From Candidatus Peregrinibacteria bacterium (GTDB lineage: Bacteria; Patescibacteriota; Gracilibacteria; UBA1369; UM-FILTER-53-11), in NCBI GenBank assembly GCA_023245725.1, contig JAHFJU010000032.1:1-15277 (forward strand): a DNA stretch of 15,277 nt. The letters are read 5' to 3'. The notes below the pieces were generated by a model. It was not told the DNA's origin. It saw only the letters and a program-made list of their open reading frames with translations, and searched no databases. Below, piece by piece: positions 1-8,600 of this stretch; position 1 is the first letter of the stretch, and each line of letters starts with the position of its first letter. Both the position numbers and the translations under genes were made by a program.

Positions 1-20
1 GAATCTGTTTGGGGCTTTTT

Positions 21-51
21 TCGAGGAGCTGTATGAACATACAGCGACGAG
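21..51. repeat. Palindromic element downstream of rpsG (GGAGC-hairpin-GCGA type)
   Basis: GCTGTATG at 28-35 and CATACAGC at 38-45 are perfect inverted repeats around AA. They are framed by CGAGGAGC on the left and GCGACGAG on the right. The same frame, GGAGC-(self-complementary core)-GCGA, occurs at 617-635 (opposite strand) and inside both 55-bp repeats in rpoB. It could also act as an RNA hairpin past the end of rpsG, but no good U-tract follows it. Membership of a repeat family is inferred from the shared frame. Confidence 0.55.
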
Positions 52-53
52 AT

Positions 54-87
54 AAAATTTCGTAGCGACGCAGTAGAACGCAATTTT
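54..87 (-). terminator. Possible terminator hairpin after rpsG
   Basis: AAAATTTCG (54-62) pairs with CGCAATTTT (79-87) with one mismatch and a 16-nt loop. It lies just past the rpsG stop codon on the minus strand, and the far arm reads into a short T-rich stretch. The stem is AT-rich and weak. It may simply be a spacer hairpin before a further gene (fusA is common after rpsG) that lies outside the window. Confidence 0.3.
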
Positions 88-97
88 TAATGTTTTT

Positions 98-553
98 CTA
101 GTACTTCGCCAAGTGAGCAAAAGCTTTGTTAGCTTGTGCCATTCTGTGAACATCATCGCGCTTTTTAACAGCAGGACCAGCGCCATTCGATGCTTCAAGA
201 AGAACGTTTGCAAGTTTTATGTGCATTGGCTTTCCTTTACCTGAACGTGCTGCTCCGATAATCCAACGGAATGTAAGTGCAAGCTGACGATTAGGCTTTA
301 CTTCAACCGGAACCTGATAAACAGCTCCACCAATACGCTTTGGCTTTACCTCTGCGGTTGGCTTTACGTTATCAAGTGCTTTTTCAAAAAGTTTTTCAGG
401 ATCTTGCCCCTCACTCAACTTTCCAAGCTCCAAAAAACACTCCTTTAAAATGCGGCGTGCTGTCGATTTCTTTCCGCATTCCATCATCGAGTTAATAAAA
501 CGCTCTTGTAGTGGAGTTGATCCTTCTGGAATGTAAGTTGTGAGAGTATGCAT
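98..553 (-). CDS. rpsG: 30S ribosomal protein S7
   Basis: S7 is a primary 16S rRNA binding protein that nucleates assembly of the 30S head and contacts the E-site tRNA. The sequence shows the family's GKKSTA motif (residues 27-32), the central PKRIGGAVYQVPVEV block (71-85), the RWI-GAAR segment, and the C-terminal KKRDDVHRMAQANKAFAH block. The length is 151 residues, against about 156 for the usual short form. The N-terminus is unusual: GKKSTA begins about seven residues earlier than in E. coli S7, and the basic start (PRR...K) is replaced by HTLTTYIPEGST. The frame has a stop (TAG at 575-577) only seven codons upstream with no other ATG between, so this start is the only good one. It is the last visible gene of the rpoB-ssb-rpoC-rpsL-rpsG set, 143 nt after rpsL. 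The 5' side is C/T-rich with no Shine-Dalgarno sequence. Confidence 0.95.
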   Translation of the reverse strand: MHTLTTYIPEGSTPLQERFINSMMECGKKSTARRILKECFLELGKLSEGQDPEKLFEKALDNVKPTAEVKPKRIGGAVYQVPVEVKPNRQLALTFRWIIGAARSGKGKPMHIKLANVLLEASNGAGPAVKKRDDVHRMAQANKAFAHLAKY

Positions 554-616
554 ATCGGGGGGAGAGAATAATGTCTAGTTGATAGGATTAGAGAATCGGT
601 AGTTGGTTGATTGGTA

Positions 617-635
617 TCGCCTCATATGAGGCTCC
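617..635 (-). repeat. Palindromic element in rpsL-rpsG spacer
   Basis: Positions 619-632 are a perfect 14-bp palindrome, GCCTCATATGAGGC. Read on the minus strand it sits inside GGAGC-CTCATATGAG-GCGA, the same frame as the element at 21-51 and the rpoB repeats. Its flank GCTGC (rest of 631-640, minus strand) also resembles the GCTGC ends of the rpoB repeats. It can form a hairpin in the rpsL-rpsG mRNA spacer, with no U-tract, so termination is unlikely. Confidence 0.55.
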
Positions 636-654
636 GCAGCAATGGGATTTTATT

Positions 655-672
655 ATTGGAGGTTATTCCAAT
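655..672 (-). other. Small hairpin after rpsL
   Basis: ATTGGA (655-660) and TCCAAT (667-672) are perfect 6-bp inverted repeats with a 6-nt loop, 24 nt after the rpsL stop codon on the minus strand. No T-run follows, so I read it as a spacer structure, perhaps protecting the 3' end of a processed mRNA, and not as a terminator. Confidence 0.3.
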
Positions 673-696
673 TTTGAATTTGCTGCTTTGTGATTG

Positions 697-1128
697 TTAT
701 TTTTTAGCTGGAGCTCCTTCTTTAGGACGTTTTGCTCCGTAAGCAGATCGGCCACGGCGGCGAGCTGAGATTCCTGCTGTATCGAGAACTCCACGAACAA
801 TATGGTAACGCACACCTGGAAGATCTTGTGCACGACCACCACGAATCATAACGACAGAGTGTTCTTGTAAGTTGTGTCCTTCACCTGGAATATAGGCAAT
901 AACCTCGAGACCGTTAGTCAAACGAACCTTTGCAACCTTACGCAAAGCCGAGTTCGGTTTCTTTGGAGTCATTGTGTACACTTTCAAGCAAACTCCACGT
1001 TTGAATGGAGCATTTAGCTTGTTATTTACGCGGTGAAGTGAGTTCCATTGAAATCCCAATACAGGAGCCTTTGATTTAGCTTTCTGATTGCGACGTGGCT
1101 TGCGAACTAGTTGATTGATTGTTGGCAT
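697..1128 (-). CDS. rpsL: 30S ribosomal protein S12
   Basis: S12 lies at the decoding centre of the 30S subunit and controls translational accuracy. The start MPTINQLVRK, the loop TPKKPNSALRK (54-64), GHNLQEHSVV (84-93), and DLPGVRYHIVRG (102-113) are all family hallmarks. The length of 143 is the long form, with about 13 extra residues before RGVC (44-47) relative to E. coli. Bacillota S12 has the same kind of insertion. Lys56 (E. coli mature K42) is kept. The second streptomycin-resistance lysine (E. coli mature K87, B. subtilis K101) is glutamine here (Gln101, in RGGRAQDLPG). Asp102 is the residue that RimO methylthiolates in other bacteria. The gene is 162 nt after rpoC and 143 nt before rpsG on the same strand, and its start has no Shine-Dalgarno sequence. 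Confidence 0.97.
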   Translation of the reverse strand: MPTINQLVRKPRRNQKAKSKAPVLGFQWNSLHRVNNKLNAPFKRGVCLKVYTMTPKKPNSALRKVAKVRLTNGLEVIAYIPGEGHNLQEHSVVMIRGGRAQDLPGVRYHIVRGVLDTAGISARRRGRSAYGAKRPKEGAPAKK

Positions 1129-1163
1129 AGGTGACTTTGATTATTGATTCTTCTGTTGATTAT

Positions 1164-1204
1164 GGGTCGCTGCAACTGCGAGATTTGGTCTTAGACCATT
1201 ACCC
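1164..1204 (-). other. Folded segment in rpoC-rpsL spacer
   Basis: GGGT (1164-1167) can pair with ACCC (1201-1204). It encloses a TGGTC-TTA-GACCA hairpin (1186-1198) and a short TCGC/GCGA pairing. It belongs to the 162-nt untranslated spacer upstream of rpsL on the minus strand. The layout resembles a small three-way junction, but no RNA family is recognised. Confidence 0.25.
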
Positions 1205-1226
1205 AGAGCGGGCCTAGTCTAGCGAA

Positions 1227-1275
1227 GGGCTTATAGAAACGCAAGGGAAGTTTTTAAAGGATTTTCTATAAACCC
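1227..1275 (-). other. Long hairpin in rpoC-rpsL spacer
   Basis: GGG-C-TTATAGAAA (1227-1239) pairs with TTTCTATAA-A-CCC (1263-1275): a 13-position stem with one mismatch and a 23-nt loop. It begins about 15 nt after the rpoC stop codon on the minus strand. No U-tract follows it, so it is better read as an RNA processing or stabilising structure between rpoC and the ribosomal protein genes than as a terminator. Confidence 0.45.
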
Positions 1276-1290
1276 AACGCTTAAAAGTTA

Positions 1291-4200
1291 TTATTTAGTA
1301 GCAAATTTTTTACGGAATGTTTCGCCGGCTGGAATTAATTTACCGATGATAACGTTTTCTTTAAGACCAGAAAGTGTATCAACGCGGCGTGTAGTAGAAG
1401 CCTCAACCAAGACACGAATTGTCTCTTGGAACGAAGCCGCTGACAACCAGCTGTCTGTATAGAGAGAAACACGTGTAAGACCAAGGAGCAATCGTTCGAA
1501 TTGAACTGGTTCTTTGCCATCTTTTACCAGTTTTGCATTAGCATTTTCAATTGTGATGATATTTGTAACTTCACCTGGTAAGAATGCAGAGTCGCCAGAG
1601 TCAATAACGCGTGCTTTTGAAAGCATTTGTCGTGAAATGATTTCAACGTGCTTGTCGTTAATATTTTGACCTTGAGATGCGTAAATCGCCTGAACTTCTC
1701 CAACGATGTAACGGAGAACAGAAAGCAAGTCGGTCAAGTGCAACAAATCGCGGAGGTTGTAGTGGCCAGAAGTAAGAGACTGTCCTTTTACAACTTTTTC
1801 GTTGTTCTTTATCTTGAGTGTTTTTCCGAATGGTACTTTGTAAGTTCTTTCAATCGGAGCATGAGTTCGAACAGTTACATTTCCATTTGAAATATCAATG
1901 ACTTCTCCTCCTTCTTCTGCACGGATAACTCCTTTAACTTGGCATAATTTGATAAGAGCTTCTTTAGGTTTAACGTTTGCGCCGACTTTTGCAATTATTT
2001 CATCGCCTTCGTCTGTGATTGAATATTTCTGCTCAACAACGCCATCGCTTGCAAGTACCAAGTCGGTTTGAATGCCTTTTCGTACAATTTTTACCGAGCC
2101 TGTAATTTCTGCAAGAATAGCAGGGGATTTTGGAGCGCGTGCTTCGAATAATTCTTCAACACGGGTAAGACCTTGAGTAATATCGCTTCCTTCAGCAACT
2201 CCACCCATGTGGAAAGTACGCATAGTAAGCTGAGTTCCCGGTTCACCAATCGATTGAGCGGCAATAATACCTACTGCGGTACCAATGTCGACGAGTTGAT
2301 TGTTGCCGAGATCCCAACCATAACATAGCTGACAAATGCCATTTTCTGTGCGGCATGAGATAACAGAACGAATCATTACCTCTTCAATATTGTGTGCGCT
2401 AAGAATTTCCAGAGCCGGTTTTGTAATAATGTCGCCGACTTTCATAACTACTTCGCCAGACTTTGAATCAACGAGGTCTTCCATAAGAACACGACCTAAA
2501 ATTTTCTTCTCAAACTTTTCGCCGGTTCTAGCAGAAACATCTTTTCTATTTAGGCGAACACCGTCTGAAGTTCCACAGTCATGATTTTTGATAATAATAT
2601 CTTGAACCGCATCGACGAGACGTCGAGTAAGATAACCAGCTTCAGCCGTTTTAAGAGCCGTGTCTGATTTTCCTTTACGTCCTCCGTGAGTAGCGATGAA
2701 GTACTCCAAAATTGTAAATCCTTCTTTCAAGTTCGATTTAATTGGCAACTCAATTGTTTTACCAGCAGGGTTAGCAACGAGACCTTTCATACCACATAGC
2801 TGAGTAACCTGACCCCAGTTACCACGAGCACCAGAGCTCACCATGTAATGAAGATCATTCTCTTCTTCAATAGCACGAATTGTTGCCTCGGTAATGACTG
2901 ATTTTGTCTCTGCCCAAACTTGAATTGTGTGATTGTATCGCTCATCGTCTGTTACTAGACCTTTCCAGTATTGGTCATTGATTTTCTTAATAACCTCAGA
3001 TGCGTCTTCAACAATTTTCTCTTTTTCGGCTGGCACAACCATGTCGTTTGCCGCAATTGTAAGACCAGAACGCGTTGCGTAGTCGAATCCTAACTCTTTA
3101 ATGTCATCACTCATAATAACTGTTCGGCTTTCTCCACAAATTTCATAAACATTGCTCACTAAATTTGAGAGCTCTTTTTTGTCCATGGCTTTGTTCAAGT
3201 ATCCGATTGATTCAGTTGGAATTTTTGAGTTGAAGATCATTCGGCCAACTGTTGTTTCTACCAATTCAACGACGCCATTCAATGATTGAACGCGTGCTTT
3301 AACTGGAGCTTGCAAGTGAACATGGCCAAGTTGGTATGCTGCTTGAGCCTCGCGAAGGTCTGCAAATACCATGCCTGCGCCGTGTGCACCAGTAGTTAGT
3401 TTTGTGAGGTAGTAACAGCCAAGAATCATATCTTGGTTTGGTGAAATTGTTGGTTCACCAGCTGAAGGTTTAAGTAAGTTTCTAGCAGATGAAATAAGAT
3501 TTTTTGCCTCACGTTGAGCTTGAACCGAGAGGGGAACGTGAACAGCCATTTGGTCACCATCGAAGTCGGCGTTGAAGGCAGCACAAACGAGTGGGTGAAT
3601 TTGAATAGCTTTTCCTTCAACGAGAATTGGTTGGAATGCCTGAATACCAAGACGGTGAAGGGTTGGAGCACGATTCAAAAGTACGTAGTGATCTTTAGTT
3701 ACATCTTCCAAAATATCCCAAACTTCTTTGCGGTTTGCCTGAATAAGTTTTTCAGCGCTCTTGATGTTGTGAGCGTATCCATCGCGAATTAATCGGCCAA
3801 TAACGAATGGTCTGAATAGTTCCAGAGCCATTGTTTTTGGCAATCCACATTGATTCAATTTGAGTCGAGGACCAACCACGATAACTGAACGGCCTGAGTA
3901 GTCTACACGTTTACCAAGAAGGTTTTGTCTAAAACGACCCTGCTTACCCTTGAGCATGTCAGAGAGTGAACGAAGTTTTCGTTTGTCACCAGTGTTGAAG
4001 ACTGTGCGACCAGCACGAGCTGAGTTATTCAAAAGAGTATCGATGGCTTCTTGAAGCATGCGCTTCTCGTTGCGGCAAATAACTTCTGGAGCACCAATCG
4101 TCATAAGTTTTTTAAGACGGTTGTTGCGGTTAATAACACGGCGATATAGGTCATTCAAATCTGAAGCGGCAAAACGTCCTCCGTCGAGCTGAACCATCGG

Positions 4201-5109
4201 TCGAAGATCTGGTGGAATAACAGGAAGAATAGACATAATCATCCACTCTGGCTTGATGTTTGCCTTCAATAGCGAACCAGCAAGTTTAATGCGTTTGATA
4301 AGTTTTTTCTGTTTCTGTCCAGATGCTTTTGTGAGCTGGCTTGTGAGAGTGTCGATCAAGTTTTCAAGATTCAAGTTCCCGATAATTTCACGAAGTGATT
4401 CAGCTCCTGTACCTGCTTTGAAAACGTGGCCGAACTTCATAGACATGTCGCGATATTCAAGTTCACTTAGAATTTTCCCAATCGCAAGACCCTCTAGATC
4501 GTTCTTTGCTTCGTTATGTTGTTCAGTAAGTTCATCTAGTCGCTTTGCAAGTTCGCTTGCATTTGCACCCTCTTTTTCTGAGTCGATTTGCACTTTCTTC
4601 TTGAAGTTTTTGAACTCTGTCAAAAGCTGTTCTTGAGCTTCAACTTTGGTTTTCTCATCAACGTGAGTGATGATGTATGAAGCAAAATAAACAACCTGTT
4701 CAAGAGTACGAATAGGCAAATCGAGAAGGAGTCCAATACGGCTTGGAGTTGAACGTAGATACCAAATATGTGCTACTGGAACTGCAAGTTTAATATGCCC
4801 CATGCGTTCACGACGAACGATAGAACGAGTAACTTCGACACCACATTTTTCACAAATTACACCCTTGTAGCGAATACGTTTGTATTTACCACAGTAACAC
4901 TCCCAGTTTTTTGTCGGGCCGAAAATCTTTTCACAGAAAAGACCGTCGCGTTCAGGTTTTTGAGTGCGGTAGTTAATTGTTTCTGGTTTTTTAATTTCAC
5001 CGTGAGACCATGCAAGAATCTCTTCGGGAGAGGCAATACCTACTGAAATAGCATCAAAGTTATTGATGTTTGGTTCAAGCAGGTTGATCTCTGTAGTTGG
5101 CGTAGGCAT
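1291..5109 (-). CDS. rpoC: DNA-directed RNA polymerase subunit beta'
   Basis: This is the largest subunit of RNA polymerase and carries the catalytic Mg2+ site. Visible landmarks: the N-terminal zinc finger with Cys71, Cys73, Cys86 and Cys89; a clamp coiled-coil region rich in Lys/Glu (about 155-215); the active-site NADFDGD at 513-519 with Asp515, Asp517 and Asp519; the second zinc site with Cys845 (DCGTSDG), Cys919, Cys926 and Cys929; and the trigger-loop segment from GEPGTQLTMRTFHMGG (955-970). The trigger loop runs straight on with no large SI3-type insertion, and the C-terminal GLKENVIIGKLIPAG block is present. The 1272-residue length suits a form without that insertion. The gene follows ssb after 92 nt, instead of following rpoB directly. 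The start codon is preceded by CTTCTCCCCT and lacks a Shine-Dalgarno sequence. Confidence 0.98.
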   Translation of the reverse strand: MPTPTTEINLLEPNINNFDAISVGIASPEEILAWSHGEIKKPETINYRTQKPERDGLFCEKIFGPTKNWECYCGKYKRIRYKGVICEKCGVEVTRSIVRRERMGHIKLAVPVAHIWYLRSTPSRIGLLLDLPIRTLEQVVYFASYIITHVDEKTKVEAQEQLLTEFKNFKKKVQIDSEKEGANASELAKRLDELTEQHNEAKNDLEGLAIGKILSELEYRDMSMKFGHVFKAGTGAESLREIIGNLNLENLIDTLTSQLTKASGQKQKKLIKRIKLAGSLLKANIKPEWMIMSILPVIPPDLRPMVQLDGGRFAASDLNDLYRRVINRNNRLKKLMTIGAPEVICRNEKRMLQEAIDTLLNNSARAGRTVFNTGDKRKLRSLSDMLKGKQGRFRQNLLGKRVDYSGRSVIVVGPRLKLNQCGLPKTMALELFRPFVIGRLIRDGYAHNIKSAEKLIQANRKEVWDILEDVTKDHYVLLNRAPTLHRLGIQAFQPILVEGKAIQIHPLVCAAFNADFDGDQMAVHVPLSVQAQREAKNLISSARNLLKPSAGEPTISPNQDMILGCYYLTKLTTGAHGAGMVFADLREAQAAYQLGHVHLQAPVKARVQSLNGVVELVETTVGRMIFNSKIPTESIGYLNKAMDKKELSNLVSNVYEICGESRTVIMSDDIKELGFDYATRSGLTIAANDMVVPAEKEKIVEDASEVIKKINDQYWKGLVTDDERYNHTIQVWAETKSVITEATIRAIEEENDLHYMVSSGARGNWGQVTQLCGMKGLVANPAGKTIELPIKSNLKEGFTILEYFIATHGGRKGKSDTALKTAEAGYLTRRLVDAVQDIIIKNHDCGTSDGVRLNRKDVSARTGEKFEKKILGRVLMEDLVDSKSGEVVMKVGDIITKPALEILSAHNIEEVMIRSVISCRTENGICQLCYGWDLGNNQLVDIGTAVGIIAAQSIGEPGTQLTMRTFHMGGVAEGSDITQGLTRVEELFEARAPKSPAILAEITGSVKIVRKGIQTDLVLASDGVVEQKYSITDEGDEIIAKVGANVKPKEALIKLCQVKGVIRAEEGGEVIDISNGNVTVRTHAPIERTYKVPFGKTLKIKNNEKVVKGQSLTSGHYNLRDLLHLTDLLSVLRYIVGEVQAIYASQGQNINDKHVEIISRQMLSKARVIDSGDSAFLPGEVTNIITIENANAKLVKDGKEPVQFERLLLGLTRVSLYTDSWLSAASFQETIRVLVEASTTRRVDTLSGLKENVIIGKLIPAGETFRKKFATK

Positions 5110-5154
5110 AGGGGAGAAGTAGTTAGAATGAGAAGCAGTAAAGTTGGTAGTTAG

Positions 5155-5185
5155 ATTCTATGTAAACAGTAGGTGGCGATAGAAT
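5155..5185 (-). other. Hairpin in ssb-rpoC spacer
   Basis: ATTCTAT (5155-5161) and ATAGAAT (5179-5185) form a perfect 7-bp stem with a 17-nt loop in the 92-nt gap between ssb and rpoC. No U-tract follows on the minus strand. It may be a spacer structure that separates translation of the two genes or a processing site. Confidence 0.3.
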
Positions 5186-5201
5186 GTGTTAAATAATTAT
5201 G

Positions 5202-5642
5202 TTAGAAGATTGAGGATTCTGCTTGTGCGCTTTCTACATTCATCGGATTCATTTCTTGTGATTCTTGAGTTTGGCCTGATGAGTCTTGTCTATTGTAATT
5301 TTCTTCTTTTGGCCGCTTTGTAAGAACAATAAGTTCTTCGACGACTACCTCTGTGCGAAATCGTTTGAGCCCGTCTGAGTCGTCCCAGCTGCGGGTTTTT
5401 ACATAGCCTTCAATGTTGAGAAGCTCGCCGCGGCGAACGCGTAGTTCGCATACGTGAGCCAATCCGCCAAAGCATACAATTTCATGAAACTCAGTTGAGC
5501 GATCTTGTCTGCCGTCGGTTGTTACCCATTCTCTGTTGGTAGCAAGTCCGAATGTGCAGATTGTTTCACCATTTGCCATTTTCTTGGCCTCTGGATCACG
5601 AGTTACATTTCCGATAAGAAAAACTTTATTTACGTTACGCAT
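5202..5642 (-). CDS. ssb: Single-stranded DNA-binding protein (OB fold)
   Basis: SSB coats single-stranded DNA in replication, recombination and repair. Residues 1 to about 108 are a recognisable bacterial SSB OB fold: LIGNVTRDPEAK (9-20), FGLATNREW (31-39), FHEIVCFGGLA (52-62), RRGELLNIEGYVKTRSW (70-86), and the DGLKRFRTEVVVEEL strand region. A polar, Gln/Ser/Asn-rich linker follows (about 110-140). The very tip is AESSIF. The final Phe of the usual acidic DDDIPF partner-binding tip is kept, but the aspartates and the Pro are not. The length of 146 is normal to short. The gene begins 11 nt after rpoB ends and 92 nt before rpoC begins, so it is almost certainly cotranscribed with the RNA polymerase genes. 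That is not a usual location for ssb (normally near rpsF/rpsR or uvrA). It could be the main SSB or a second copy. Confidence 0.93.
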   Translation of the reverse strand: MRNVNKVFLIGNVTRDPEAKKMANGETICTFGLATNREWVTTDGRQDRSTEFHEIVCFGGLAHVCELRVRRGELLNIEGYVKTRSWDDSDGLKRFRTEVVVEELIVLTKRPKEENYNRQDSSGQTQESQEMNPMNVESAQAESSIF

Positions 5643-5653
5643 GTGTTGATTAA

Positions 5654-8600
5654 TTAAGCTGATTCCTTTTCTTCTTCTTCCATTTCATTCGCTTCCATTT
5701 CTTCTTCGCTTTCGAATCCATCTGAAATATCGCTGTCTACTACCACATTATTTGGCATCTCGTGTTTTTCAGTTTCATGAATATCATGTTCTAGAGGAGT
5801 TTCGTCTCCTGGGAGGTCTACTGCCTCGATGTATTCATCTTCTGCAATTACATCATCTTTCTTTAGTTTCATAAGATTTACCGATAGACCCAAACTTTGT
5901 AATTCTTTTACCAAAACGCTAAAGCTCTCTGGTGTTCTAGGTTTTTTAATCTGTTCGCCCTTAACAATTGACTCATATGATTTTGCACGACCATACACAT
6001 CATCAGATTTGATGGTGAGCATTTCTTGCAATGTATGAGCGGCTCCGTATGCCTCAAGTGCCCAAACCTCCATTTCTCCGAAACGCTGACCTCCGTGTTG
6101 TGCTTTTCCTCCGAGAGGTTGTTGAGTTACTAGAGAGTATGGACCGACAGAACGAGCGTGGATTTTGTCTTCAATTAAGTGAGACAGTTTCATTATGTAT
6201 GAAATACCAACGGTGGATTTTCTGTCGAATGCTTCACCAGTGCGTCCATCAAATAGTTGAATTTTTCCATCTTCAGGAAGTTCAGCCTTTATCAACTGTT
6301 CTTTAATTTGGTCTGTTGTAATACCGTTAAGTGCAGGAGATGCAATGCGGAAGCCCATCTTGTCTGCTGCCCAACCAACGTGAGTTTCAAGAATCTGTCC
6401 GATGTTCATACGGCTGGCAACACCAAGCGGATTCAAGATTATATCTACACATCGTCCATCAGGAAGGTATGGCATGTCTTCATCTGGAACAATGAGGGCG
6501 ATAATACCTTTATTACCGTGACGGCCGGCGACCTTATCACCAACTGAAATTTTTCTTGTCTGTGCGACGCTCACACGAATTTGCTTGTTTACTCCAGTTG
6601 AAAGTTCATCTCCGTCTTTTCTTGTAAAGATAGTGACATCAACGATTTTTCCGTAAGCACCACCTGGCATTCGCAATGAAGTGTCTTTAACGTCGCGAGC
6701 TTTGTCTCCGAAAATAGCACGAAGCAATCGCTCTTCAGCAGTAAGTTCAGTTTCTCCTTTTGGAGTAATTTTACCTACCAAAATGTCGCCTTCTTCAACT
6801 TTCGCACCAATGCGTACAATGCCTTCTTCATCGAGATCTTTCAGACGATTTTCACCGACGTTTGGAATGTCGCGTGTAATAATCTCCGGACCAAGTTTTG
6901 TGTCTCGAACATCAATTGTGTAGTGCTCAATGTGAACAGTATCAAATACACCTTGCTGAACCATTCGTTCAGAAATAATAACTGCATCTTCAAAGTTGTA
7001 TCCATGCCACGACATATATGCGGCCAACACGTTTGAACCCAATGCTAATTCGCCATGATCGGTAGAAGCACCATCTGCAAGCACATCGCCACGTTTTACC
7101 TTTTGGCCTTTCGTAACACATGCACGTTGGTGCAATGAAGTAGCCTGATTTGAACGAGTGTATGTAATGAGTTTATAAGTCTTCTTGCGACCACTTTCGT
7201 AAATAACAGAAACTTCTCTCGCGTCGACATATGATACAATTCCGCTTTCTTCAGCCAATGTTACCTGCCCAGATGATTTTGCAACAATCTCTTCCATACC
7301 AGTACCAACAACAGGGGCCTGTGGTCGAACTAGTGAAACCGCTTGTCGTTGCATGTTAGAACCCATCGAAGCACGAGTGTTATCGTCGTGTTCAAGGAAC
7401 GGAATAAGCGCAGTAGTTTCAGAAATAATCTGTTTAGGAGAAACGTCGGCACTTGTTACGTCGTTAATGTGAGCCAACTGTGGTTCGCCATTAATACGGG
7501 AAGCAACACGGCTTTGTACGAATTCTCCTTTTTCATTAATTTCAGAGTTTGCCTGAGCGATGATCAAATCCTTTTCATACTCTGCGTCGTAATAAGACAC
7601 ATTGTTTGTAACAAAAGGACGAACTGGAATTTGCTCAAGTTCAGTCTTTTCAAGATCCTTTAAAATTTTCTCTGTAATGATAGTTCCAAGTTTTGCGATC
7701 ACGCTTCCTTTGTGAGAAATATCTTCGTTAATTGTGCGACCGATCAAATCTTTCGAACCGTTTTTTACAGTGTGACGAACCTCACGGAATGGAGTTTCAA
7801 TAAATCCAAATTCATTGATTTTTGCGTACGCAGCCAAATGCACAACGAGACCAATGTTTGGTCCTTCAGGTGTAGCAATAGGACAAATACGTCCGTAGTG
7901 AGAAGGGTGAACATCACGAACATCGAAGCTCGCGCGTTCACGAGAAAGACCACCGGGACCCATAGCAGAAAGACGGCGTTTGTGAGCCAATTCTGCAAGA
8001 GGATTTGTCTGGTCCATGAATTGTGAAAGCTGTGAGCTTGCATAAAATTCGCGGAGAGCGGCAGTAATAGGACGAGAGTTAACCAACTGAGTTGGAGTAA
8101 CTGTCTCAAGATCCATAACCGTCATACGGTCTTTAATAATACGTTCTGTTCTAAGCAAACCAACACGGAATTTATTCTGAACCAATTCACCAACGCCACG
8201 AATACGGCGGTTTGAAAGGTGATCGATATCATCTGCAGATTTCTCTTTATTATTTAGTTGAATCAAATATTTAATAATTGATACCAAGTCTGAAACCTGA
8301 AAAGTGTGAAAATCTTTCGTATTTGGAGTGTCTAAGCGGAAACGGCGGTTCAATTTGTAACGAGCAACAGCACCCATGTCGTACTTCTTGTAATCGAAGA
8401 ACATTGATTGAATGAGTGATTTTGCATTTTCAGGAGTAGCTAAATCTCCAGGGCGAATTTTCTTGTAAATTTGCTGGTATGCCTCGTCGATTGTTTTCGC
8501 AGAGTCTTTTTCAAGAGTAAGTAAAAGGTAATCGTAGTCGAGGTTTGTATTAATATCAGCAAACGCATCTAAAATTTCTTTGTCAGTTTGGAATCCGAAT

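Noticed and set aside
537..564. Rifampicin resistance from the RpoB rifampicin region (these are residue numbers)
   Set aside because: The main resistance positions (Gln513, Asp516, His526, Ser531 equivalents) are unchanged. Only Leu533 is Met, which is not enough to predict resistance.
989..1040. A 13-residue insertion in S12 relative to E. coli
   Set aside because: The long form of S12 is well known, for example in Bacillus subtilis, where the key lysines are numbered 56 and 101 as here. It is not novel.
1164..1204. Possible tRNA-like cloverleaf between rpoC and rpsL
   Set aside because: The outer stem is only four pairs and no T-arm, anticodon arm or acceptor end is visible. It is best treated as a folded spacer.
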